NCBI RefSeq assembly: GCF_013141825.1
Contig: NZ_RZNH01000040.1
Span: forward strand, 1 to 51,068
DNA: 51,068 nt
From: Marinifilum caeruleilacunae
GTDB taxonomy: Bacteria; Bacteroidota; Bacteroidia; Bacteroidales; Marinifilaceae
Reading direction: 5' to 3'
Translations under genes and position numbers: made by a program
Shown: one piece after another, positions 18,232-28,000 of the stretch
How positions within the stretch are numbered: position 1 is the first letter of the stretch
Layout: each line of letters begins with the position of its first letter
Notes under the pieces: model-generated
Databases searched by the model: none
What the model was told of the DNA's origin: nothing
What the model saw: the letters and a program-made list of their open reading frames with translations, nothing else

Positions 18232-19695
18232 TTAGTTCTTTGGTACGTTTTGAATAATATCAATCAGATGCAACCAGAATTTTTCAACAGTTTCAATATT
18301 GATTCTCTCGTCAGGAGAATGAACATCCCTTAAAGTAGGACCGAAGGAAATCATATCCATGTCTGGATATTTTTCAAGGAATAAACCACACTCCAACCCG
18401 GCATGAATTGATCTTACCACAGGCTCCTTATCGAATAAACGCTTGTAAGAATCAACAGCAACAGTTAAAATTTCTGAATTTGGATTTGGCGCCCAACCCG
18501 GATAACCATCGGTATGCTCGATATTTGCACCTGCCAAAGTTAAAGCACTTCCAACCATTTGTGCAATGTTATACTTTTCGCTGTCAACATCACTTCGTTG
18601 CGAAGTGGTGATTAAGATTTTGTTACCATCTACGAACTTAACAGATGCAAGATTGGTTGAAGTTTCAACCATGCCAGGCATTCTTGAACTCATTGAGAAT
18701 ACACCGTGCGGACATGCATAAATTGCATCGAACAAATTGTTACTGATTTCACGGTCAATCACAAATTCTGGTGTTTCAACCGATTCCAGAGTTATTTTTA
18801 ATTTTGGCTCATAAATTTCCCAAACGTGTTCCATTTCTGCCGCATAAATATTTAAATCGGCACGAACATTCTCTTTAAATTCAGAAGGAATGGTAATAAT
18901 GGCGAAGGCTTCTCTTGGAATAGCATTTCTTAAATTACCACCATTAAAATCATGAAGCCTGATGTTATATTTCTTATTGATTTGCCAAAGAAATCGGTTT
19001 AGAATTTTATTTGAATTCCCTCTTCCCTTGTTGATTTCATCTCCAGAATGACCACCCAGTAATCCTTTCACATCAATTCTTAATGCAAAATGTCCTGTAG
19101 GTACTTCTTCTTTTTTGTATTCCATATTGGCAATTGTATCGATACCACCGGCACAGCCAATAAAAATTTCGCCTTCGTCTTCCGAATCCAGGTTTAATAA
19201 AATTTTACCATCGAAAAAGCCTGGTTGCAAGGCAAACGCCCCTGATAAACCAGTTTCTTCATCAACTGTAAATAAACATTCAATCGGTCCATGCTCAATG
19301 TCAGTGGCAGTCAATAATGCCATTTCAGCAGCCATTCCAATACCATCATCGGCACCTAATGTGGTTCCTTTGGCCTTTACCCAACCATTATCAATCCACG
19401 GTACAATTGGGTCTGTATCGAAATTGTGCTCGGTTTCGTTGTTTTTCTCACATACCATATCCATATGCGATTGCAAAACAACAGTTTTTAAATCTTCCTT
19501 ACCAGGAGTGGCTGGTTTCTTAATTAAAACATTACCAATTTCGTCTCTCTTAGTTTCTAAATTGTGCTTTTTTCCAAAGTCAAGTAAAAATTCAATGATT
19601 TTTTCTTCTTTTTTCGAAGGGCGTGGTACCTGACAGATATCTTCAAAATGTGCCCAAACTGATTTGGGTTGTAATTGGTCTAGTATATTTTCCAT
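18232..19695 (-). CDS. pepD: Aminoacyl-histidine dipeptidase (peptidase M20)
   Basis: This 487-residue cytosolic metallopeptidase is of the PepD/M20C family, which cleaves dipeptides such as Xaa-His. Metal-ligand motifs are present in order: VVLQSHMDMVCEK (His and Asp, about residues 74-86), LGADDGIGMA (bridging Asp, about 118-127) and VDEETGLSGA (general base Glu plus Glu ligand, about 148-157). The late His ligand lies in IHAGLECG (about 435). A lid domain with LLGGHSGDEINKG sits between, as in the family. Length matches E. coli PepD (485). A TACATTTG box on the minus strand at 19721-19714, 19 bp upstream of the ATG, could be its -7 element. It has its own terminator. Confidence 0.95.
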   Translation of the reverse strand: MENILDQLQPKSVWAHFEDICQVPRPSKKEEKIIEFLLDFGKKHNLETKRDEIGNVLIKKPATPGKEDLKTVVLQSHMDMVCEKNNETEHNFDTDPIVPWIDNGWVKAKGTTLGADDGIGMAAEMALLTATDIEHGPIECLFTVDEETGLSGAFALQPGFFDGKILLNLDSEDEGEIFIGCAGGIDTIANMEYKKEEVPTGHFALRIDVKGLLGGHSGDEINKGRGNSNKILNRFLWQINKKYNIRLHDFNGGNLRNAIPREAFAIITIPSEFKENVRADLNIYAAEMEHVWEIYEPKLKITLESVETPEFVIDREISNNLFDAIYACPHGVFSMSSRMPGMVETSTNLASVKFVDGNKILITTSQRSDVDSEKYNIAQMVGSALTLAGANIEHTDGYPGWAPNPNSEILTVAVDSYKRLFDKEPVVRSIHAGLECGLFLEKYPDMDMISFGPTLRDVHSPDERINIETVEKFWLHLIDIIQNVPKN

Positions 19696-20082
19696 TGTTG
19701 TTTAAATTTTTCTCAAATGTAAGAATAAGAATTTGGATTGTATTTGTGAAAATATGCTAAAATTTTACATTCAAATCTTATTTTTTTAAGGGATTGCTCA
19801 TTTTTTTTGGGTTTTATTTAATTTAAACTGATAACAATTAATTGTAGCAATTCATGAGCTAAGTGATACTTGATTATGAATAGATTATATGATGGAAAAA
19901 TTTATGCTTTAAGATTTGTTTAACAAGACAGGGATGGAAACATGATAAAAGTCATACGGATAAAGGGCGCTTGGAACTTGTTAAAATTTGTTAAAAGAGA
20001 TAATTCTACTATATTTATGATCGAAAATTACCATTAACCATATTAGAATCTTTACTTAATTACTAACTAAAAAAGTTTTTTT
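19696..20082. other. 387-bp divergent control region between pepD and the first susCD pair
   Basis: There is no gene here. The pepD side carries a possible -7 box (19714-19721). The susC side carries the duplicated control region described separately (direct repeat, promoter and conserved leader, 19978-20082). Between about 19750 and 19970 nothing recognisable is seen. Confidence 0.7.
19978..20017 (+). promoter_or_regulatory. Promoter and direct repeat upstream of first susC
   Basis: The repeat unit TTGTTAAAA occurs twice with a 10-bp period (19978-19986 and 19988-19996). The second copy contains the TTTG box (19987-19990). TATATTTA (20010-20017) follows after 19 bp, one base from TAnnTTTG. 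The same arrangement with the same spacing recurs upstream of the second susC, which supports a real promoter. The direct repeat could be an operator read on one face of the helix. Confidence 0.6.
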
Positions 20083-23000
20083 ATGAAAAAAATGATTGGA
20101 CTATTTGTATGTCTATTCCTGATAGGTATGCAAATAGTAAATGCGCAAAGCAAACAGATTTCTGGTACTGTAACAAGTGCTGAGGATGGGCTGGGTATGC
20201 CTGGTGTATCTGTTGTTATTAAAGGTACCACGATTGGTGCTAGTACTGATATTGATGGAAAATATTCATTAGAAGCTCAAGCATCGGACGTTTTGATGTT
20301 TAGTTTTGTTGGGATGATTACACAAGAAATTACAGTAGGAGATCAATCTGTAATTAACGTTGTGTTAGAATCAGAGTCAATTGGTGTTGACGAAGTTATT
20401 GTAACTGGTTATACTTCTCATAGAAAGAGTGAGGTTACTGGTTCTGCTGTTCAGGTAGACGGTGAAACTCTTGCTGACATGCCAGTACCTAATGTAGAGC
20501 AGGCACTTCAAGGTCGTATTGCAGGTGTTAATATCTCTGCTGCTTCTGGTACTCCTGGTTCGGAGCAAAAAATTCGAATTAGAGGTCGTAGCTCGATTAC
20601 CGCTGGTAATGAGCCTTTGTATGTGATTGATGGTGTTCCTGTAATTAGTGGTAGTGTATCTAGTAGTACAGCTACTTCTTCTTTATCAGCTATGGCTGCA
20701 TTGAACAGTAACGATATCGAAACAATTACTGTATTGAAAGATGCAACTGCAACTGCAGCTTATGGTGCTCGTGGTGCGAATGGTGTAATTGTAATTACTA
20801 CTAAATCTGGTAAGTCAGGTAAAGCTAATATTAATTTCTCTGCTACTTATGGTATCTCTAACGATGCGGTTGATGGTCCTACTATGTTAACAGGTGCTCA
20901 AAGAGAAGAATTGTTTTATGAATCGTTAATGAATTCATTTGATCTATCTTCTCAAGCTGAAGCAAGATCATTTTATGAAGCAAATCCAAGTTCATTTGGA
21001 ACTGACTATGTAAGCTGGAATGCTGCTGGTAGACCTGAAACTGATTGGGCTGACCTTATTACAAATGATAATGCTATTATGCAGGAGTATAACTTATCTG
21101 CAACTGGTGGTAAAGATGGTATTAAATATTATGTTTCTGGTGGTTATTTGAAACAAGAGGCTACTGTTATTGGTTCTGAACTAGAGAGATTTACAGGTTC
21201 TGTAAACTTAGATTTTGATATCTCACCAAAATTGAAGTTCTCTACTAAGAACTCTGCATCTCATATGTTCCAGGATGGTCTATTGGAAGGTAGTGCATAC
21301 TTCTCATCTCCTAGAGCTAGTAAGTTCTTTATGCCTTCAATCGATCAGGCGTATAACGCAGATGGTACTTTAAATTACGAGACTACTTCTCTTCCTAATC
21401 CATTGTTCATTGCCCAGAACGATATCGATCAGCAGAGATTTACAAGAATTATTACTAATAATAGTTTGACTTGGCAAACTCCTATCGAGAATTTGACTTT
21501 CACTACTAAAATGTCTATCGACTACCAGGTTTTCAATATGAAAACTTACGATAACCCATTAAGAGGTGATGGTGATGGTGAAACAGCTGGTCGTGGTGAA
21601 GTTGCGAACAGAAACAGAGCAAACTACGTGTTCCAAAATATCGTGAACTATCAATTGTCTTTAGATGGTGGTCATGAATTTGACTTTAAGGCAATTCAGG
21701 AGTACGAAGAGAGAAGAAGATATTTCATGTATGCAGCCGGTGATAACTTTTCAGATGTAGGTTTAACTAACCTTAATTCTGCAGGTAATCCAACTGATGC
21801 AACTGCAGATTATACAGACGAGGTTCAAGCTTCTTACTTAGGTTTAATTCACTATGCATACCAAGGTAAATATGTAGCTGATGTTACTTACCGTCGTGAA
21901 GGTAGTTCTAAATTCCACCCAGACCACAGATGGGGTAATTTCTGGGCAATTGGTGGTGCTTGGAATATCAACCGCGAAGATTTTATGGCAAACTACGACT
22001 TTATTGATATGTTGAAGTTTAGAGCGTCATATGGTAAGTCTGGTAATAACAATATTGATATTAATCAATATCAAGCATTGCTTTTTTATGATTCTAACTA
22101 TGGTGGCGAAGGTGCTTCTTATCCTGGAACTTTTGGTAATAACGGTCTAGCTTGGGAAACTTCTTATTCATTAGATCTTGGTCTTGATTTTGGTTTATTT
22201 AACAATAGATTCTCTGGTTCGATTGGTTACTATAGCAGAGAAACTCAGGACATGTTACTTAGAGTACCATTATCACTTACACAGGGACACCCTAATAGAA
22301 ATGAGAATATTGGTAGAATGGAGAACAAAGGTTGGGAGTTCGAATTCAATGTAGACGTTGTTCGTTCAAATGACTTCAATGTATCTGTTAGTGGTAATGT
22401 TGCTACCAATAAGAATGAGATTTTAGAGCTGGCTCTTGATACCAATGGTGATGAAAGAAATATTACTTCAACTACAACAAGAGTAGAAACAGGACATCCT
22501 GTATATGGATGGTATATGCCAACATGGGCTGGTGTTGATCCTGATACTGGTAGTGAACTGTGGTATGTTGATGGTGTTGGTAGTGAAACTACTGATAACT
22601 TTAATGATGCTAACCAAGTATGGCAAGGTGGTAGTGCAATTCCTGAATTAACTGCAGGTTTGAACCTTCACGTTGACTACAAAGGATTCTTCCTTGATGC
22701 AAGTGCATTCTATGCAGGTGGTCACAAAATTTACGAACAATGGCACAGATATACCAATGGTACTGATGTATTCTCTACATTGTATTACCAAGGTGTAAAC
22801 ACATTGATGGACAGATGGCAAAAGCCAGGTGATACTGGAACAAGATTTGGTAAATTTGAATACACAGGTAGACCATGGCAAAGACACTCTAAATTCCTTT
22901 ATGATGGTGACTTCATTCGTTTGAGAGACCTTTCTGTTGGTTATGATTTCCAAAAAAATATTACAGATGCTATTGGTATCGGTGGTTTAAGAGTATTCGT

Positions 23001-23136
23001 ACGTGGTACAAATTTATTAACTTGGGTTAAGGATGATAACTTGAAGTATGATCCAGAAGTTGATACTGATGGTTTTACAGGTATGGAAACTCCTGCTGCT
23101 AAGTCATTTATTTTTGGTGTTAATGTGAAATTTTAA
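20083..23136 (+). CDS. SusC/RagA-type TonB-dependent outer-membrane transporter (pair 1)
   Basis: This 1017-residue TonB-linked outer-membrane barrel is of the SusC family, importing oligomers bound by its SusD lipoprotein. It has a signal peptide (cleavage near VNAQ, residue 22), then a carboxypeptidase-regulatory-like beta domain (about 26-100, ISGTVTSAEDGLGMPGVSV). A TonB-box-like segment follows (DEVIVTGY). The plug domain contains RIRGRSSI, PLYVIDGVP and AAYGARGANGVIVITTK (about 165-245). A 22-strand barrel ends in the typical aromatic residue (NVKF). No STN domain precedes the beta domain, so control through an anti-sigma/ECF pair is unlikely. The first 110 residues are nearly the same as in the second SusC, while the barrels differ. 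susD follows after 6 bp. No glycoside hydrolase is adjacent, so the substrate is unknown. Confidence 0.95.
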   Translation: MKKMIGLFVCLFLIGMQIVNAQSKQISGTVTSAEDGLGMPGVSVVIKGTTIGASTDIDGKYSLEAQASDVLMFSFVGMITQEITVGDQSVINVVLESESIGVDEVIVTGYTSHRKSEVTGSAVQVDGETLADMPVPNVEQALQGRIAGVNISAASGTPGSEQKIRIRGRSSITAGNEPLYVIDGVPVISGSVSSSTATSSLSAMAALNSNDIETITVLKDATATAAYGARGANGVIVITTKSGKSGKANINFSATYGISNDAVDGPTMLTGAQREELFYESLMNSFDLSSQAEARSFYEANPSSFGTDYVSWNAAGRPETDWADLITNDNAIMQEYNLSATGGKDGIKYYVSGGYLKQEATVIGSELERFTGSVNLDFDISPKLKFSTKNSASHMFQDGLLEGSAYFSSPRASKFFMPSIDQAYNADGTLNYETTSLPNPLFIAQNDIDQQRFTRIITNNSLTWQTPIENLTFTTKMSIDYQVFNMKTYDNPLRGDGDGETAGRGEVANRNRANYVFQNIVNYQLSLDGGHEFDFKAIQEYEERRRYFMYAAGDNFSDVGLTNLNSAGNPTDATADYTDEVQASYLGLIHYAYQGKYVADVTYRREGSSKFHPDHRWGNFWAIGGAWNINREDFMANYDFIDMLKFRASYGKSGNNNIDINQYQALLFYDSNYGGEGASYPGTFGNNGLAWETSYSLDLGLDFGLFNNRFSGSIGYYSRETQDMLLRVPLSLTQGHPNRNENIGRMENKGWEFEFNVDVVRSNDFNVSVSGNVATNKNEILELALDTNGDERNITSTTTRVETGHPVYGWYMPTWAGVDPDTGSELWYVDGVGSETTDNFNDANQVWQGGSAIPELTAGLNLHVDYKGFFLDASAFYAGGHKIYEQWHRYTNGTDVFSTLYYQGVNTLMDRWQKPGDTGTRFGKFEYTGRPWQRHSKFLYDGDFIRLRDLSVGYDFQKNITDAIGIGGLRVFVRGTNLLTWVKDDNLKYDPEVDTDGFTGMETPAAKSFIFGVNVKF

Positions 23137-23142
23137 GAAAGT

Positions 23143-24519
23143 ATGAAAAAAATAAATATATTATCTAAGATTGCAATGTTGTTTGTGTTCGTTGTTGCAA
23201 TGAACGCATGTACAACAGACGATTTAGAGCCTTCTACAGAACAAAACAAAGCGGTTGAAGGTGGTATTGCTTCTTCAGAAAACCTTTATGGCGTTTTAAA
23301 GGGCGCTTATAGCCGTATGACAGAGTCTGGTTACTACGGAAGAGATTATATTATTAATAATGAGGTTCGTTCGGATAACTGTTTCTCTAATGGTAATTCA
23401 GGTCGTTTCACAACTCAGGCAGGTTTCAACTATTCTGCTAATACTGGTTATTTTTGGGATGAGGCTTATGAAGTAATTGCTAGTGCAAATATTGTAATAG
23501 GTGTAAATGCTGAAGATCTTACGGGTAGTCAAGATTACATCAAACACATGCAAGGTCAGGCTTATGTTATGAGAGCGTTGGTACATTTTGATCTTGTTAA
23601 ACAGTATGGTCAACAGCATGCTGGTGGTACATTAGGAGTTCCTTATGTTACAGAATATAAGGGTGATAATTTGTATCCAGCTAGAAATACTGTTGCGGAA
23701 TGTGAAAATTTCATCATGCAAGATCTTGCAACTGGATTTGGTTTGATGAGTACATCTCAAGATCCATCAAACGAGTTTATTACTAAGTATGCTGCTAAAG
23801 CAATTGAATCAAGTGTAGCTGTTTATTTTGGTGATTGGGCTGCTGCAATAGCTGCTGCAGAGGCTGTAATGAATAATACTGACTATGATATTATACCTGC
23901 AGGTGGATTTGTTTCGTCATTTGCTTCTGATGTGGCTTCTAACTCAATTTTCGAATTGGCATTTAGCTCGACAGATAACCGAGGTATTAATGGTTTGGCA
24001 TACATTTACAGAACAACAGGTGGCGGTAGCTATGGTGATGTTCAGGTAATTGATGATGTGATTAACCTTTACGAAGTAGGTGATGTGCGTGCTGATATTC
24101 TTGGATACGAAGGTATTATGCTTAGAAATATTGGTAAATTCCCGGATAACCAAGGTTATGACAATGTAGGTGTAATCAGATACGAAGAAGTAGTATTGAA
24201 TTATGCTGAGGCATTATTTAGAACTGGTGATGAAGCAAATGCATTAATTCAAATTAACTCAATTACTTCAAATCGTGGTGCATCTGCTTATTCTTCTCCT
24301 TTAACTGCGGATGATTTCTTATTAGAAAGAAGAAAAGAGTTCATCTTTGAAGGTAAACGTTTCGAAGATTTAGTAAGATTTGGTAAGAATATTACAAAGG
24401 AATATTTACAGCAAAACTTTTCTGAGACAATTCCTTATGGAGATTACAGAATAGCTTATCCTATTACTCAAGCTGAAATCGATGCTAACTCTAATATAGT
24501 ACAAAATACTGGTTACTAG
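23143..24519 (+). CDS. SusD/RagB-type surface nutrient-binding lipoprotein (pair 1)
   Basis: This 458-residue lipoprotein pairs with the SusC just upstream (6-bp gap) and would form the lid over its barrel. The lipobox is AMNAC with Cys23 as the lipidated residue, followed by TTDDLEP, an acidic stretch typical of surface export in Bacteroidota. SusD features include AYVMRALVHFDLVKQYGQ (helical TPR-like core, about residues 137-155), GVPYVTEY, VVLNYAEALFRTGD and the C-terminal LERRKEFIFEGKRFEDLVRFG (about 400-420). It is a little shorter than most SusD proteins (500-600) but looks complete. The ligand cannot be read from sequence. Confidence 0.93.
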   Translation: MKKINILSKIAMLFVFVVAMNACTTDDLEPSTEQNKAVEGGIASSENLYGVLKGAYSRMTESGYYGRDYIINNEVRSDNCFSNGNSGRFTTQAGFNYSANTGYFWDEAYEVIASANIVIGVNAEDLTGSQDYIKHMQGQAYVMRALVHFDLVKQYGQQHAGGTLGVPYVTEYKGDNLYPARNTVAECENFIMQDLATGFGLMSTSQDPSNEFITKYAAKAIESSVAVYFGDWAAAIAAAEAVMNNTDYDIIPAGGFVSSFASDVASNSIFELAFSSTDNRGINGLAYIYRTTGGGSYGDVQVIDDVINLYEVGDVRADILGYEGIMLRNIGKFPDNQGYDNVGVIRYEEVVLNYAEALFRTGDEANALIQINSITSNRGASAYSSPLTADDFLLERRKEFIFEGKRFEDLVRFGKNITKEYLQQNFSETIPYGDYRIAYPITQAEIDANSNIVQNTGY

Positions 24520-24546
24520 AAAATTAAGTAATAGATTATAATATGA

Positions 24547-24578
24547 AAGGCTGTCTCTTTGAGGCAGCCTTTTTTTTT
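24547..24578 (+). terminator. Rho-independent terminator after susCD pair 1
   Basis: AGGCTGTCTC pairs with GAGGCAGCCT across a TTT loop (24548-24570 region) and is followed by nine T. It lies about 28 bp past the susD stop and insulates the two pairs. Confidence 0.9.
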
Positions 24579-24880
24579 GCCCTTATATTAACAAAAAAGG
24601 GGTGTGATTGAATTAAAAGTTACTAAATGTATACCAACCAATTCTTTACAAGGGGTGTGCTGTAAATTTGTTTATAATCTGTCTTAATTTCGGCTAATTT
24701 TATAAAAAATGTAAAAAAAATAACAAAAAGTGAAAAAGTGAATTATGTTCCGATTCGTTTTTTGAAATGCATGATATTTGTCAGGTTTTGGATACTTCTT
24801 ATACGCAATTAATCAATCATTTATATTGAATAGTATTGAGGAATTTACATAGGAATATGTAAGCAAAATTAAGGAGTGGT

Positions 24881-24914
24881 GTAAACATAAAAACAGGCAA
24901 TTGTTTACGTAAAC
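24881..24914 (+). promoter_or_regulatory. Candidate operator upstream of second susC
   Basis: The perfect 12-bp palindrome GTTTACGTAAAC (24903-24914) lies 35 bp upstream of the TTTG box of the second susC promoter. A third copy of the half-site, GTAAAC, lies at 24881-24886. Symmetric sites with a central CG are typical of LacI-type and similar regulators, but the regulator is not identified. The site is absent from the otherwise similar control region of pair 1. Confidence 0.4.
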
Positions 24915-24939
24915 GATTGAGTCACGAGCTGTTGTGAGG

Positions 24940-24979
24940 TTGTTAAAATTTGTTAAAACCATTTAAAGTGCTATTTTTA
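24940..24979 (+). promoter_or_regulatory. Promoter and direct repeat upstream of second susC
   Basis: TTGTTAAAA occurs at 24940-24948 and again at 24950-24958. TTTG (24949-24952) and TATTTTTA (24972-24979) are separated by 19 bp, exactly as upstream of the first susC. The leader that follows also shares long blocks with the first (AATTACCATTAACCAT and the stretch up to the start codon). Confidence 0.6.
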
Positions 24980-25043
24980 TAAACTAAGAATTACCATTAA
25001 CCATTTTGCATCTTTACTTAATTACTAACTAAAAAGTTTTTTT

Positions 25044-28000
25044 ATGAAAAAAATGATTGGACTATCTGTATTCCTCATTTTTATGGGATTACAGGTAGTA
25101 TTTGCGCAAAGCAAACAGATTACCGGTACGGTAACTAATGCTGAGGATGGTCTGGGCATGCCTGGAGTATCTGTTGTTATCAAAGGCACAACAGTAGGTG
25201 CCAGTACCGACATTGACGGTAAGTATACTATAGAAGCATCCCCTGAAAACATTTTAATGTTTAGCTTCGTAGGTATGATTACCCAGGAAATTACAGTAGG
25301 AGACAAAACTGTAATTGATGTAGTTTTAGAAACTGAATCCATTGGTATGGATGAAGTGGTTGTAACCGCCCTTGGTATTACAAGAGAGAAAAAAGCCCTA
25401 GGTTATTCGGTTACCGATCTTGGCGGAGATGAGGTAACTAAGGTAAAGCAGCAAAACCTTGTCAATTCCCTATCTGGTAAGGTGGCTGGAGTTCAAATCA
25501 GACAATCAAACAACTTTGGTGGATCTACCAACATGGTAATCCGTGGTAACTCGTCGATTTTCGGTGGTAACCAACCTTTATTCGTAGTTGATGGTGTACC
25601 TATTTCAGGTTCTACTTTTAACTCTGCGGCACAAAGAGGTGGTAGCACTGGTTACGACTATGGTAACGCTCTTTCCGATATCAATCCCGACGATATCGCA
25701 AATATGAGTGTACTTAAAGGTGCTGCTGCGACTGCTATTTATGGTTCTCGTGGTGCCAATGGTGTTGTAATGATCACGACCAAAAAAGGTAAAAAGAAAA
25801 AAGGTTTAGGTATCAGTGTTAATTCTGGTATTACGATTGGTAAAATCGATAAAGAAACCTTTGCTGAATATCAAACTGAGTATGGTGCTGGTTATGGTCC
25901 ATATTATGGCTCTACAGGATATTTCGAAGATCTTGATGTTAACGGAGACGGTAATGATGATTTAGTTGTTCCTACCTACGACGATGCTTCCTATGGAGCT
26001 AGATTTAGTGGACAGCAGGTTTATCATTGGGATTCGTTTGTACCTGAGTCGGCAAATTTTGGTAGAGCTTATGAATATAAAGCTGCTGCTAATTCTCCTG
26101 TTGACTTTTTCGAAACAGAAGTTGGTTATACAAATAACGTTGAACTTACGGGTGGTAACGAAGATGGTACTTTCCGTTTAAGTTATACAAACTTCCATAC
26201 CAACGGTATTCTTCCTAACTCGAAGTTGAACCGTAATACTGTATCCTTTAATGGTGATTACAATGTGAATCCTAAATTAAAGGTTGGTGTATCGGCAAAT
26301 GTTTCACTTCAAGATACAAAGGGTCGTAACTCAACAGGTTATTCCGATAACTTGATGTCGCAAATGCGTCAGTGGTGGCAGGTTAACGTTGATGTTAAAG
26401 CTCAGGAAGATATTTACAAGCAAACAAGAAAGAACTATACATGGAACCACCTTGCATCTGTAGGCGGTGATGTATTAACTGGTTTGTATTGGGATAACCC
26501 TTACTGGACAAGATATGAAAATTACCAGACAGACTCGCGTGATCGTGTTTATGGTAATGCATTCTTTATTTTTGATGCTTTAGATTGGTTAGATATCACA
26601 GGTCGTGTTTCTTTAGACCATTATACTTCCCTTCGTGAAGAGCGTCGTGCTGTAGGTTCTGTTGCTGCTCCATTTGGTGTACTAAGAACTGATGAGCAAT
26701 CGGGTTACCAAAGATACGAAATTGGTTTTACCGAGGTGAATTACGATTTAATGGCCAATTACAATACTGATATTAACGAAGATCTTTCTTTATCAGGTGT
26801 TGTTGGTATGAATATTCGCGATGAATCTACCGATAGATATCAAGCTTCTACATTGGGTGGTTTAGTTGTTCCAAACTTATACTCATTAAGTAACTCAGTA
26901 AACACACCTTCTGCTCCAATTGAAACTCTTGAAGAGAAGCGTGTTTATGGTGTTTATGCTCAGGCGATTTTAGCTTATAAGGATATTCTATATTTGGATA
27001 TCACGAATCGTGTTGATAAATCATCTTCATTACCAAAAGATGAAAATACATATCACTACTATTCATTTGCAGGTAGTTACTTGTTCTCAACTCATACCGA
27101 TTTACCATGGTTGAATCACGGTAAGGTTAGAATGAGTTACGCAACAGTAGGTAATGATACAAGTCCATTAAATGTGTTCGATACTTATGTGAAGAACGAT
27201 AACTTTGGTAAGTATACATTATTCTCTTATCCAAATACAAAGAATAACATTGATCTTAAGCCTGAATATACCAAAGAATTTGAGGTAGGTCTTGAGACGA
27301 AGATGTTTAACAACCGTGTTGGTGTTGACGTTTCGTACTATACTAAGGAAACTGAAGATATGTTGATTCCGGTTGAGGTTTCGAAAGCTACAGGTTATTC
27401 GTTTAACTGGGTGAACGCTGCAACAGTTGAGAATAAAGGTATCGAGGTTGCATTATATGGTTCTCCTGTAAAAACGAATGAGTTTACCTGGGACATTAAT
27501 GTGAACTGGGCAAGAAACCGTAATAAGGTATTAGACCTTTATAATGACGTTGAAAATATTGTGATCAACTCATACCAGGGTGGTATCTCTATTAATGCCA
27601 CTAAAGGACAACCTTTAGGAACAATCCGTGGTACTGGATTCTTGTTCGACGACAATGGAAACAAAGTTGTTAACTCTTCAGGTTACTATATTTCTCAATC
27701 AGATCAAATTATTGGTGATCAGAATCCTAACTGGACTGGTGGTATTTCTAATACTTTAAGCTATAAAGGTGTAACATTAAACTTCCTGATTGATATTCAG
27801 CAAGGTGGTGATGTTTACTCACTAGATATGCACTACGGTCAAGGTACTGGTGTTTTGAAGCATACTGCAGGACTAAATGAACTGGGTAACCCTAAGAGAG
27901 ATCCAGTTGCCGACGGCGGTGGTATTCTTAACCCAGGTGTAACCGAAGATGGTTCGGTAAATACTACAAGAGCTAGAGCTGATTATTATGGTGGAGCTTA

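Larger units (their letters stand above)
24520..25043. other. 524-bp region between the two susCD pairs
   Basis: There is no gene here. It starts with the terminator of pair 1 (24547-24578). From about 24580 to 24870 it is AT-rich and without recognisable sites. The last 170 bp hold GTAAAC/GTTTACGTAAAC sites (24881-24914), then the promoter, direct repeat and leader shared with pair 1 (24940-25043). Confidence 0.7.

Noticed and set aside
19115-19633. Open frame of 172 codons on the plus strand inside pepD
   Set aside because: Antisense to pepD motifs; no promoter or recognisable domain.
20083-25400. ECF sigma/anti-sigma control of the susC genes
   Set aside because: Neither SusC has an STN domain, and no FecR- or ECF-type gene is present nearby.
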